DNA of 23,920 nt from Rhodococcus sp. IITR03. Its GTDB lineage: Bacteria; Actinomycetota; Actinomycetes; Mycobacteriales; Mycobacteriaceae. This document shows positions 15,256-23,418 of the stretch, in pieces. The DNA lies in NCBI GenBank assembly GCA_001017865.1, contig LATQ01000001.1:1105027-1128946 (forward strand). Reading direction: 5' to 3'. The position numbers and the translations under genes are program-made. Under the pieces are notes generated by a model. It was not told where the DNA came from, did not search any database, and worked only from the letters and a program-made list of their open reading frames with translations. Numbering within the stretch: position 1 is the first letter of the stretch; each line of letters opens with the position of its first letter.

Positions 15256-16422
15256 TCAGTGAGCCGAGGGCAGGAAGGCCGTCGAACCCGACAGGTCGCC
15301 CGCTCGACGGGAGGCCGGTGCGAGCAGGCCACGACGCTCGAGGATCGGGCGCACGCCCTCACCGAAGCGGTAGGCCTCCTCGAGATGCGGGTAGCCCGAC
15401 AGCACGAAGTGGTCGAGACCGATCTCGGCGTACTCGGCGATACGGTCTGCGACCTCCTCGTGGGAACCCACGAGCGCGGTGCCGCGCCACCACGGACCAG
15501 ACCGACACCCGCCCACAGGTTGGGGGCGACCTCGAGGCTGCGGGCGTCCTTGCTCGCGGCGTAGGCGCTGCCGCCACCGTGCAACTCGACCATCCGTCGC
15601 TGACCTTCGGAACCGGAACGGGCCAGACTCTGCTGGGCCTTCTCGATCGTCGCGGGGTCGAGCGCGGAGAGCAGGCGGCCGGCCTCGGCCCAGGCCTCCT
15701 CGGAGGTGTCCCGGCTGATGACGTGCAGGCGGATGCCGTAGTCCAGAGTGCGGCCCTGGATGTCGGCGAGGCCGCGGATCCACGCGATCTTGTCGGCGAC
15801 GGCGGCCGGCGGCTCACCCCACGTGAGGTAGGTGTCGCAGAACTGCGACGCGACGGTGCCCGCGGCGGGAGAGGACCCGCCGAAGAAGAGCGGCGGCACC
15901 GGATCGGGGATGCGCTGGAGTTGGGCGTTCCGAACCTGGATGTATTCGCCCTCGAAGTCGACCGGGCCGTCGCCCGCCCACAGGCGCTTGATCACGTCGA
16001 GGTATTCGCCGCAGCGCGCGTAGCGCTGATTCTTGTCGAGGAAGTCGCCGAAGGTGCGCTGTTCGTGGTCCTCTCCGCCGGTGACGACGTTGAGGAGCAG
16101 GCGTCCCTGCGACTGCCACTGGAAGGTCGCGGCCATCTGCGCGGCCAGCGTGGCTGATGAGCCCGGGGCGCAGTGCGACGAGGAACTTGAGGGTCTCGGT
16201 GGTGTCGATGAGCATCGCCGTCGTCAGCCACGCGTCCTCGCACCACGCGCCGGTGGGGGTGAGGACCGATTCGAAGCCGCTCGACTCCGCAGCAGCGGCG
16301 ATCTGGTTCAGGTAGCGCAGCGTCGCCGGACGATCGCCCGACATCGAACTGCCGTGGCCTCCTGCCATGAGGTTTCGCGAGTCGCCGTAAGTAGGCAGGA
16401 ACCAGTGCATATGCAGAGACAA
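15256..16422 (-). CDS. ssuD: SsuD, FMNH2-dependent alkanesulfonate monooxygenase (frameshifted twice)
   Basis: Starts at TTG 16422 ([15 protein letters not shown]), with GAGGA about 8 bases upstream; ATG 16410 would remove the conserved first residues. SsuD blocks follow: [99 protein letters not shown] and [20 protein letters not shown]. Frame changes are at about 16150-16155 (two bases missing or one extra; [13 protein letters not shown] expected) and 15482-15483 (one base missing). Repaired length is about 389 residues, near the 381 of E. coli SsuD. The enzyme releases sulfite from alkanesulfonates for sulfur scavenging and needs an FMN reductase, which is not in this window. It is divergent from a transporter gene. 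Confidence 0.9.
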
Positions 16423-16588
16423 GACGAAGTCCTCGAGTCGACGACAGGCAAGCGTGATGTCCAGGAGAACAGCCCCGGAGGGTGCCCGGCAACATTTGCG
16501 ATCAGCATGATCGGAACCCGTGCGTGAAGGCGGCGGGCGTGGTTAGCGTCGCCGGGTTGCACGCTGTCCACCACCGGGAATCGAGTCC

Positions 16589-17905
16589 ATGACCACGCTG
16601 TCACAGCCCAGTTCCGCACCCGAGTCCGATCTCGATCGCCGCAAGAGACTACGCACCGTGGTCGCGGCGAGTCTGCTCGGTACGACGGTCGAGTGGTACG
16701 ACTTCTTCCTGTACGCGACGGCCGCGAGCCTGGTGTTCAACCAGCTGTTCTTCCCCGACCAGAGTTCGTTCGTCGGCACGATGCTGGCCTTCGCGACCTT
16801 CGCCGTGGGTTTCGTGGTCCGCCCCATCGGCGGTGTCGTCTTCGGCCACATCGGTGACCGGATCGGACGCAAGAAGACCCTCGCGCTGACGATGTTCATC
16901 ATGGGCGCCGCCACCGCGCTGATGGGCATCCTGCCCACGTATGCGCAGGTGGGCGTGGTCGCGCCGATCCTGCTGCTCCTGCTGCGCATCCTGCAGGGCT
17001 TCGCTCTCGGTGGTGAATGGGCCGGGGCCGTCCTGCTCGCCGTCGAGCACAGCCCGGAGAAGAAGCGCGGCTTGTTCGGCAGCATCCCGCAGGTGGGCCT
17101 CGCGCTCGGTCTCGCGTTGGGCACCGCGGTCTTCGCGGCCCTGCAGGTGATCTTCGACGAGCAGCAGTTCCTGTCGTACGGCTGGCGGATCGCATTCCTG
17201 CTCAGCCTGGTCCTCGTCGCCGTCGGTTTCGTCGTGCGTCTGAAGGTCGACGAGACCCCTGCCTTCCGCGAGGTGCAGGAACTCGCGAAGAAGTCGTCGG
17301 CTCCGCTCGTGGACGTCTTCCGGCCCGGCGTGCGTCGCAGCACCGTCCTCGGTCTGCTGTCGCGGTGGGGTGAGGGCGCGGCGTTCAACACGTGGGGTGT
17401 CTTCGCCATCACCTACGCCACCAACGACCTCGACTTCGCCAAGGTGCCGGTGCTCCTCGTCGTCACCCTCGCCGCGCTGGTCATGGCCGCGCTGCTCCCG
17501 GTGTCGGGCATGCTGGTCGACCGGTTCGGCGCGAAGCAGATCTACACCGTCGGCATCGCCGCCTACGGCATCGCGGTGTTCCCGACCTTCGCGCTGTTCG
17601 GCACGAACAACCTGTTCTGGTTCGCCGCCGCGATGATCCTCGTGTTCGGCATCGTCCACGCCCTGTTCTACGGCGCGCAGGGAACGTTGTACGCGAGCCT
17701 GTACCCGGCGGAGATCCGCTACACGGGCCTGTCGGTCGTCTACCAGTTCTCCGGCATCTACGCGTCGGGCATCACCCCGATGATCCTCACCGCGCTCATC
17801 GCCGTGGCCGGCGGTCCCTGGCTCGCCTGCGGTTATCTCGTCCTCACCTCCGTGATCAGCGTCGTGGCCACCTCGATGATGCGCAAGGAGGACCTCCGCC
17901 TCTGA
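16589..17905 (+). CDS. MFS transporter, metabolite:H+ symporter (MHS) family
   Basis: Intact 438-residue frame from ATG 16589. About 12 hydrophobic segments are visible. The MHS signature ASLLGTTVEWYDFFLYATAA lies at about residues 27-46. The motif GHIGDRIGRKKTLALTM is the MFS loop 2-3 motif, and LRILQGFALGGEWAGAVLL marks transmembrane helices 4-5. MHS members (ProP, KgtP, ShiA types) import organic acids, osmolytes or aromatics with protons. The cargo cannot be read from the sequence. Divergence from ssuD by 166 bases suggests a possible link to organosulfur uptake (inference). The intergenic region holds a GATCA-N3-TGATC dyad at 16500-16512 but no clear promoter. Confidence 0.9.
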   Translation: MTTLSQPSSAPESDLDRRKRLRTVVAASLLGTTVEWYDFFLYATAASLVFNQLFFPDQSSFVGTMLAFATFAVGFVVRPIGGVVFGHIGDRIGRKKTLALTMFIMGAATALMGILPTYAQVGVVAPILLLLLRILQGFALGGEWAGAVLLAVEHSPEKKRGLFGSIPQVGLALGLALGTAVFAALQVIFDEQQFLSYGWRIAFLLSLVLVAVGFVVRLKVDETPAFREVQELAKKSSAPLVDVFRPGVRRSTVLGLLSRWGEGAAFNTWGVFAITYATNDLDFAKVPVLLVVTLAALVMAALLPVSGMLVDRFGAKQIYTVGIAAYGIAVFPTFALFGTNNLFWFAAAMILVFGIVHALFYGAQGTLYASLYPAEIRYTGLSVVYQFSGIYASGITPMILTALIAVAGGPWLACGYLVLTSVISVVATSMMRKEDLRL

Positions 17906-17927
17906 TCGGACACCAGGTGGCCGGTAC

Positions 17928-17933
17928 TAGGCT
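17928..17933 (+). promoter_or_regulatory. Candidate -10 box (TAGGCT) of a leaderless promoter
   Basis: TAGGCT fits TANNNT and ends 6 bases before the ATG of the spermidine-synthase-like gene. That places the transcription start at or next to the ATG. The gene has no ribosome binding site, as expected for a leaderless mRNA. Confidence 0.55.
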
Positions 17934-17939
17934 CGTCGT

Positions 17940-18853
17940 ATGAGCAGGCAACGAGGTGGCCGCGCCGCATCGTCGCCGCGCAAGGAGAAGACGGGTGCAC
18001 CGGGCGGCCCGGTCGAGGGGTTGTACGACATCGACACGGGTACGTGCGAGCTCGTCAAGGACCGCTATCTCGCCGACGGATGGGTACTCGAGATCAACGG
18101 GGTGCCCAGTTCGCACATCGACCTGAGCGATCCGGCCCTGCTCGAGTTCGAGTACATGCGGTGGATCGCGATGCTCGTCGAGAGCAGGTTCGAACGCGAC
18201 TCGAGATTGCGCGTGCTGCACCTCGGTGGGGGTGCGTGCACGATGGCGCGCTACTTCGCCGCGGTCTACCCCGACGCTCGGCAGGTCGTCGTCGAGATCG
18301 ACGGTCGCCTCGCCGAACTCGTCCGCCACTGGTTCGATCTGCCCGCGCCCCGTTGCTGCGCATCCGGGTGGGGGAGGCCCGCCAGGTCCTCACCTCGCTC
18401 TCCGACGCGAGCCGCGACGTGATCGTGCGGGATGTCTTCGCCTACAACCGCACTCCCGTCGCACTCACGACCCTCCAGTTCACTCAGCACGCCCGGCGTG
18501 TGCTCGCACCCGGCGGTGTCTACGTCGTCAATTGCGGCGACTTCCGCGACCTGACCGTCGCGAAACGCGAGGCCGCGACGATCGGTGAGGTCTTCGAACA
18601 CACCGTGATCATCGCCGACCCCGCGATGCTCAAGGGACGTCGCTACGGCAACGTCGTCATCGCCGGCAGCGACCTGCCGCTCGGTGACTCCCCGGCCCTG
18701 GCCCGCGACCTGCTCGGCGGGGCCGTCCCCGCGCAGATCCGACTGGGGGACCAGATCGAGAAGTTCGCTGCCGGGGCGCGCGTGCTCGACGACAGCGAGG
18801 CCATCACACCGCCCGGAACAAAGAGCACGGGCACGGAGTTGCACGGGTCATGA
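17940..18853 (+). CDS. Spermidine-synthase-like methyltransferase-fold protein (frameshifted)
   Basis: Begins at ATG 17940 with a basic low-complexity N-terminus. A domain follows with [20 protein letters not shown], the SAM-type loop [20 protein letters not shown], the acidic strand end [13 protein letters not shown] and later [15 protein letters not shown] and [12 protein letters not shown]. These follow the spermidine synthase (SpeE) pattern of nucleotide-binding loop, adenosine-binding acid and active-site region. One C is missing in the run 18342-18344; restored, the protein has about 304 residues. Actinobacterial SpeE-like proteins of this type often have no proven polyamine activity. 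A pirin gene starts within its stop (ATGA at 18850-18853), so the two are translationally coupled. Confidence 0.8.
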
Positions 18854-19876
18854 CGTCAGCAGCCCCTACTCCGGTACTCCAGGTCTTCCGGCTCGGTATG
18901 CCCTGGCAGACGATCGATCCCTTCCTGTTCGTCGCACACCACGTCGACGCGTATCCGGCGGGCAACGACGAACTCGGACCCGACGCGTCGCTCGACGGCC
19001 GCCCGCTCGGCCAGGACTTCGGCAACCCCGCGGCTGGAGCATGTACCACGGCACCACCGTCCCGGGATTCCCCGGCCACCCGCACCGCGGCTTCGAGACG
19101 GTCACCTTCGTCCGCTCGGGTTTCGTCGACCACTCCGATTCCGTGGGTGCGGCGGCGCGTTTCGGTGAGGGCGACACGCAGTGGCTCACCGCCGGCAACG
19201 GAGTTGTCCACAGCGAGATGTTCCCTCTGCTGAACGAGGATTCGGACAATCCCCTCGAACTGTTCCAGATCTGGCTGAACCTGCCCGCCGAGTCGAAGAC
19301 CGTCGACCCGCACTTCTCGATGCTGTGGAACGAGGACACCCCCACCGTGACGGTCGCGGACGAGGACGGGCACACCACCTCCGTCCGCGTCATCGCCGGT
19401 GAACTCGACGACGCGACTCCGCCGCCACCCCCGCCGAATTCGTGGCGTCCCGACCCGGCACCGACGTGGCGATCTGGAACATCGACCTGTCGTCCGGTGC
19501 GCGCTGGGAACTGCCGGTCGCGCGCGGTGAGCAGACGCAGCGGGTCCTGTACGTGTACAACGGTTCCCCCGTGCGGATCGGCGATCGGACGATCGAGTCC
19601 GGGCACGGGGTCGTCGTCGACGCGTCGGTACCGGTGCACCTCACCGGCGGCGACGAGGGCACGCAGATCCTGATGCTGCAGGGTCGCCCGATCGGCGAAC
19701 CCGTCGTCTCGTACGGCCCGTTCGTGCTCAACGACGAGGCGGGCGTCCGGCAGGCGTTCGAGGACTACCGCCGCACCGGATTCGGTGGATGGCCCTGGGA
19801 CAGCGACGGTCCCGTGCACGAGCGCCACGCCGGCCGGTTCGCGCGGTATCCCGACGAGAAGCTCGAGCAACGCTGA
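18850..19876 (+). CDS. Pirin family protein (frameshifted twice)
   Basis: ATG 18850 overlaps the previous stop. Two cupin domains are seen. The first has [39 protein letters not shown] and [12 protein letters not shown], with the His-x-His and His-x-Glu residues that bind metal in pirins. The second has [18 protein letters not shown] and a C-terminal [26 protein letters not shown], typical of bacterial pirins. One base is missing at about 19033-19034 and one G at 19444-19445; repaired length is about 342 residues. Bacterial pirins can be quercetin dioxygenases or redox-sensitive modulators, and the role here is not evident. The second frameshift lies just after a run of six prolines. Confidence 0.87.
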
Positions 19877-19883
19877 CCGCGTG

Positions 19884-19916
19884 CGCAGATCCTGTCGAGC
19901 TCCGGCGGGATCTGCG
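19884..19916. terminator. Bidirectional hairpin terminator between convergent genes
   Basis: CGCAGATCC (19884-19892) pairs perfectly with GGATCTGCG (19908-19916), with a 15-base loop. It sits in the 47-bp gap between the pirin gene and the convergent ABM-domain gene and can serve both. Confidence 0.8.
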
Positions 19917-19923
19917 ACGAGAA

Positions 19924-20214
19924 CTACTCGTTCGACGACAGCACATCCGGGACGAGGTATTCGGAGACCTCCATCGACCGAATCTCCCGGGCCTGATCGT
20001 CGCCGGGTCCGCTACCGCGGAAGTCGTCGAGCTGCGCCCGTGACTCCCACCGTTCGTAGATGCAGACGCGGTCGGGTTCGATCAGGTCCGCGGTGACAGC
20101 GAAGTCGAGGCAGCCCGGCGCTCTGCGGGCGGCCTCGACGACGGACCTGCAGGTCGCCAGATAGAACTCACGCCTGTCGGCGTCGACGGTGAGATGTCCT
20201 GCGACGATGATCAT
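19924..20214 (-). CDS. Antibiotic biosynthesis monooxygenase (ABM) domain protein
   Basis: Intact 96-residue frame from ATG 20214, preceded by GGGAGGGG. It reads MIIVAGHLTVDADRREFYLA, then a helix with VVEAARRAPGCLDFAVTAD, EPDRVCIYERWESRAQLDDF and EVSEYLV, the ferredoxin-like ABM fold (PF03992). Such small dimeric proteins act as cofactor-independent monooxygenases, haem-degrading enzymes or quinol oxygenases. The cysteine in APGCLDF is conserved in many members, and the W in ERW is a family mark. No partner genes suggest a pathway. It diverges from a methyltransferase gene across 85 bases. Confidence 0.88.
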   Translation of the reverse strand: MIIVAGHLTVDADRREFYLATCRSVVEAARRAPGCLDFAVTADLIEPDRVCIYERWESRAQLDDFRGSGPGDDQAREIRSMEVSEYLVPDVLSSNE

Positions 20215-20287
20215 GAATCCCCTCCCGTGGTCACTGCCTCGTGTGGTAGGACCTGCGAACGGGGTCGAACTCATCGCGACACCGTCG

Positions 20288-20293
20288 TACCAT
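20288..20293 (+). promoter_or_regulatory. Candidate -10 box (TACCAT) of a leaderless promoter
   Basis: TACCAT fits TANNNT and ends 6 bases before GTG 20300, the first codon of the conserved methyltransferase sequence. No ribosome site precedes that codon, so a leaderless start explains it and supports the start choice. Confidence 0.5.
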
Positions 20294-20299
20294 GCCGAA

Positions 20300-20920
20300 G
20301 TGACCCAGCCCGGATACGATGCCCTCGCGGATCTGTACGTCGAGCTGTTCCCCGATCCGTACCTGACGCCCCTCGAACGCCACACCGTCGCCGCCTTCGC
20401 CGAGATGGTGCGGCAGAGCCCGGTGCAGGGTGTCGTGCTGGATGTGGGCTGCGGACCCGGATACGTGGCCGCGGACCTCGCCGAACGCGGACTCGACGTG
20501 ATCGGCCTCGATCCCAGCACCGAGATGCTGCGCATCGCGCGAGGCGCACACTCCGCGCTGCGATTCGTCCGGGACGATGCACGACTCGGGTCCGACGAAC
20601 TCCGCGAAGTGGTTCCGAGCGCGATCATCGCGCGGTGCAGCCTCATCCATGTTCCGCCGTCCGAGATCCCCGGGATCCTCGACGGGTGGGCGGAGAGGAT
20701 TCCGTCCGGCGGCGTGGTGCTCGTCGCGGGCCAGACCACCGACACCCCCGGCGAAGTGATCGAGTTCGATCACGCGGTGGCGCCGGCGTGGCGATGGCAC
20801 CCGGATCGTCTCGCAACGGCGTTGTCCGATGCCGGATTCGACGAGGTGTGGCGGACGGTCAGCCGCCCCGACGCCGACCATCGCTTCCCCGACGTCCACC
20901 TGGCGGCGCGCCGGCGCTGA
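20300..20920 (+). CDS. Class I SAM-dependent methyltransferase
   Basis: Intact frame; with GTG 20300 the protein has 206 residues. The frame stays open upstream, but the residues there show no similarity, and TACCAT 6 bases before GTG 20300 suggests a leaderless start. Motif I is VLDVGCGPG (46-54), the acidic end of strand 2 is GLDPS (Asp71), and ALRFVRDDARLGS marks motif II. SLIHVPPSEIPGILDGWAER and RIPSGGVVLVAGQT are motif III-like. This is the methyltransferase domain 25/11 type. Substrate is unknown. It converges with the EthA-like gene, with only 3 bases between stops. Confidence 0.85.
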   Translation: MTQPGYDALADLYVELFPDPYLTPLERHTVAAFAEMVRQSPVQGVVLDVGCGPGYVAADLAERGLDVIGLDPSTEMLRIARGAHSALRFVRDDARLGSDELREVVPSAIIARCSLIHVPPSEIPGILDGWAERIPSGGVVLVAGQTTDTPGEVIEFDHAVAPAWRWHPDRLATALSDAGFDEVWRTVSRPDADHRFPDVHLAARRR

Positions 20921-20923
20921 CGG

Positions 20924-22365
20924 TCAGGGCGTGAACTGCATCGATCCGTCGATACGCCCGAACCGCATGGTGGGCAGGTCGAGGAGATAGTTCTGCCGCA
21001 TCAGCCACGGACTGCGCGAACCCTGCTTGGCAGAGCACCTTCCGCGCGGTGGATGTACCCGGCGTCGAGACCGAGCAGCGGACGGGTACGTCCGTCGCCC
21101 GAATATCTCGGCACCGCCGAACGGTAACCGTTGCGGTGCATGTACCGCAGCAACCGGCACACGTAGAGGGACGCGAGATCGGCGCGCAGGGTCCACGACG
21201 CGTTGGTGTAGCCGAGACACATCGCGGCATTGGGCAGACCGTCGAGCATCATGCCGCGGTAGATGAACCGGGTCGAGAGGTCGACCTTCTCCCCGTCGAC
21301 GACGAACTCGATTCCGCCGGCAGGAACCAGTTGCAGACCCGTTGCAGGAATCAGGATCTCGGCCTCGAGTTCGCGGCCGGACTCGAGGCGGACGCTCTTC
21401 TCGGTGACGGTGTCGATCCGGTCGGTGACGATCTCGGCCTTCCCGGCGCGCAGGGTGCGGAACAGGTCGGAGTCGGGGACCACGCACAGTCGCTGATCCC
21501 ACGGGTCGTAACGCGGTGAGAAGTGGGGATCGACCGGGATCCTGCCGCGCAGGCGACGTTCGGTGAGGGTGCGCAGCACGCGTTTCGCGGCCGAGGGGAA
21601 CCGCCGGCAGAACTGGTAGAAGCCGAGATTGACCACGACGTTCTTCGTCCGCACCGCGCGGTGGGCCACCCTGTCCGGCAACAGGCGTCGAATCCGCGTC
21701 GCGATCGGGTCTCGCGCGGGCAGCGACATCACGTAGGTGGGGGAGCGCTGCAGCATCGTCACGTGCTCGGCCTTCCCCGCGAGCGCAGGCACGAGCGTGA
21801 CGGCCGTGGCGCCACTGCCGATCACCACGATATTCTTCCCCTCGTAGTCGAGGTTCTCGGGCCAGAACTGCGGATGCACGACCGTGCCCGCGAAGTCCTG
21901 CAGGCCGGGGATGTCGGGGAGATAACCCGACTCGTAGCTGTAGTAGCCGCTGCAGAGATAGAGGAAGGAGCAGGACACCTCGATGGTGCCCTGCCCGGTC
22001 GAGGCACGCACCGTCCACCGGGCATCCTCCGACGACCACGAAGCATCGATCACCTTGTGGCCGAATCGGATCCGACGATCGATACCGAATTCGGCGGCGG
22101 TGTCGCGGATGTACTGCAGGATGTCGGGACCGTCGGCGATGGATTTCTCGCCCCGCCACGGGCGGAACGGGAAGCCGAGCGTGTACATGTCGCTGTCCGA
22201 CCGGATCCCCGGATAGCGGAACAGATCCCACGTACCACCGATCGCGTCGCGACTCTCGAGGATGGCGTACCCGAGACCCGGGCACTGTGTCTGCAACCGG
22301 TAACCGGCACCGATGCCGGACAGTCCGGCTCCCACGATCAGTACGTCGATGTGTTCCACGCGCAT
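20924..22365 (-). CDS. EthA-like FAD/NADPH Baeyer-Villiger monooxygenase (frameshifted)
   Basis: Begins MRVEHIDVLIVGAGLSG with the FAD GxGxxG loop at residues 12-17. RDAIGGTWDLFRYPGIRSDSD follows. The Baeyer-Villiger fingerprint FAGTVVHPQFWP is at 158-169 and a second nucleotide loop, GSGATA, at 183-188. Later blocks are LQRSPTYVMSLPARDP, ILIPATGLQLVP and MCLGYTNASWTLRADL. The end changes frame at about 21028-21030 (one base missing) and continues KQGSRSPWLMRQNYLLDLPT, giving about 480 residues. This matches the EthA group (489 in M. tuberculosis EthA), which oxygenates ketones and activates ethionamide. It starts 3 bases after the PHP gene, so both share a transcript. The natural substrate is unknown. 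Confidence 0.9.
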
Positions 22366-22368
22366 CCC

Positions 22369-23378
22369 CTACCTGTCGGTCCACGCCAGCAGGTCGTCGA
22401 GCTCCCAGGTGTTGATCACCTGTTCGGGTTCGACACCCCGCTCGACGGCACGTTCGCAACCGTACCCGAGCCAGTCGAGCTGCCCGGGTGCGTGCGCATC
22501 GGTGTCGATGGAGAACAAGCAGTCCGTCTCGAGCGCGAGGTCGATGAGACGTGACGGCGGGTCGCGGCGTTCGGGCCGGCAGTTGATCTCGACGGCGGTG
22601 TCGTGGTCGCGACACGCGGCGAAGACCTTCTCGGCGTCGAACTTCGACTCGGGACGCTTCCGCGACCCCCGGCGACGAGCCGGCCGGTGCAGTGCCCGAG
22701 GACGTCGACGTGGGGATTCGCCGCCGCGCGCAGCATGCGTTTCGTCATCGCCGACCGGTCGGCCCGCAGGTTCGAGTGCACGCTCGCGACGACGACGTCG
22801 AGTTCGGCGAGCAGCCCTTCGTCCTGGTCGAGCGACCCGTCATCGAGGATGTCGACCTCGATACCCGCGAGAATCCGTGCACCACTACTGTTCTCGTTGA
22901 TCTCCGCGACGATGGCGAGCTGCGAGCGCAGCCGCTCCGCGGTGAGGCCGTTCGCGACCTTCAGGCGAGGGGAGTGGTCGGTGAGGGCGAAGTACTCGTG
23001 CCCGATCATCGTCGACGCGACACGGTGCATCTCGTCGATGGGGCTGCCGCCGTCGGACCAGTTCGAGTGGGTGTGCAGGTCGCCGCGCAGGGACTCGAGC
23101 AGATCGCGGCCGCCGCGTCCGATCGGGTCGGCCTCCTCGCGCAACTGCTCGAGATAGGCGGGTACTCCGTCGAACGACTCGCGGATGACGGTCGCGGTCT
23201 TCTTCCCGACGCCCGGCAGATCGGTCCACGAGTCGGTCTTCCGCAGCACCTCCCGCTTGGGGTCGCTCACCTCGGCGAGCACCTCCGCCGCGCGTCGATA
23301 GGCCTGCACACGGTAGGTGTCGGCGTGTTCACGTTCGAGCCAGAAGGCGACTTCGCGGAGTGCGTCGACGGGGTCCAC
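22369..23378 (-). CDS. PHP-domain phosphoesterase with N-terminal HhH, PolX-like without polymerase (frameshifted)
   Basis: From GTG 23378 the protein begins DPVDALREVAFWLEREHADTYRVQAYRRA, a helical domain like the 8-kDa region of X-family DNA polymerases. A helix-hairpin-helix (LPGVGKKTA, 54-62) follows. The rest is a PHP domain with LHTHSNWSDG (His102, His104), LTDHS (133-136), GIEVD (172-176), VASVHSN (198-203), DVLGHCTGRL, EINCRP and SIDTDAHAPGQL, so all metal-binding motifs are present. One G is missing in the run 22666-22670 (C on the plus strand). Repaired length is about 336 residues. The polymerase palm and fingers of PolX are absent. It may act as a 3'-5' exonuclease or phosphoesterase in DNA repair. 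Confidence 0.85.
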
Positions 23379-23405
23379 CCCTCCATTGTGGCCGCCGGGC
23401 GTCCG

Positions 23406-23411
23406 TAATCT
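23406..23411 (+). promoter_or_regulatory. Candidate -10 box (TAATCT) of a leaderless promoter
   Basis: TAATCT fits TANNNT well and ends 7 bases before ATG 23419 of the YdcF/SanA-like gene, which has no ribosome site. The 40-bp gap to the divergent PHP gene means that the two promoters must overlap. Confidence 0.55.
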
Positions 23412-23418
23412 GGGACGC

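Noticed and set aside
14343..16136. A 597-codon minus-strand frame that seems to fuse SsuD with another protein
   Set aside because: The first part is SsuD. After the lost base at 15482-15483 it runs out of frame through the terminator and the hydrolase gene and becomes Arg-rich. It is an artefact of the frameshift, not a fusion.
16460..16512. A riboswitch (SAM type) upstream of ssuD
   Set aside because: The GCCCCGGAGGGTGCCCGGCA stretch recalls parts of SAM-IV elements, but I could not build the conserved helices or core, and the region may contain indels. A covariance-model search would decide.
16649..17659. A 336-codon frame antisense to the MHS transporter
   Set aside because: It is rich in Glu, His, Arg and Asp as expected from the complement of hydrophobic codons. 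It has no start signal or family motif, and the plus-strand transporter is clearly real.
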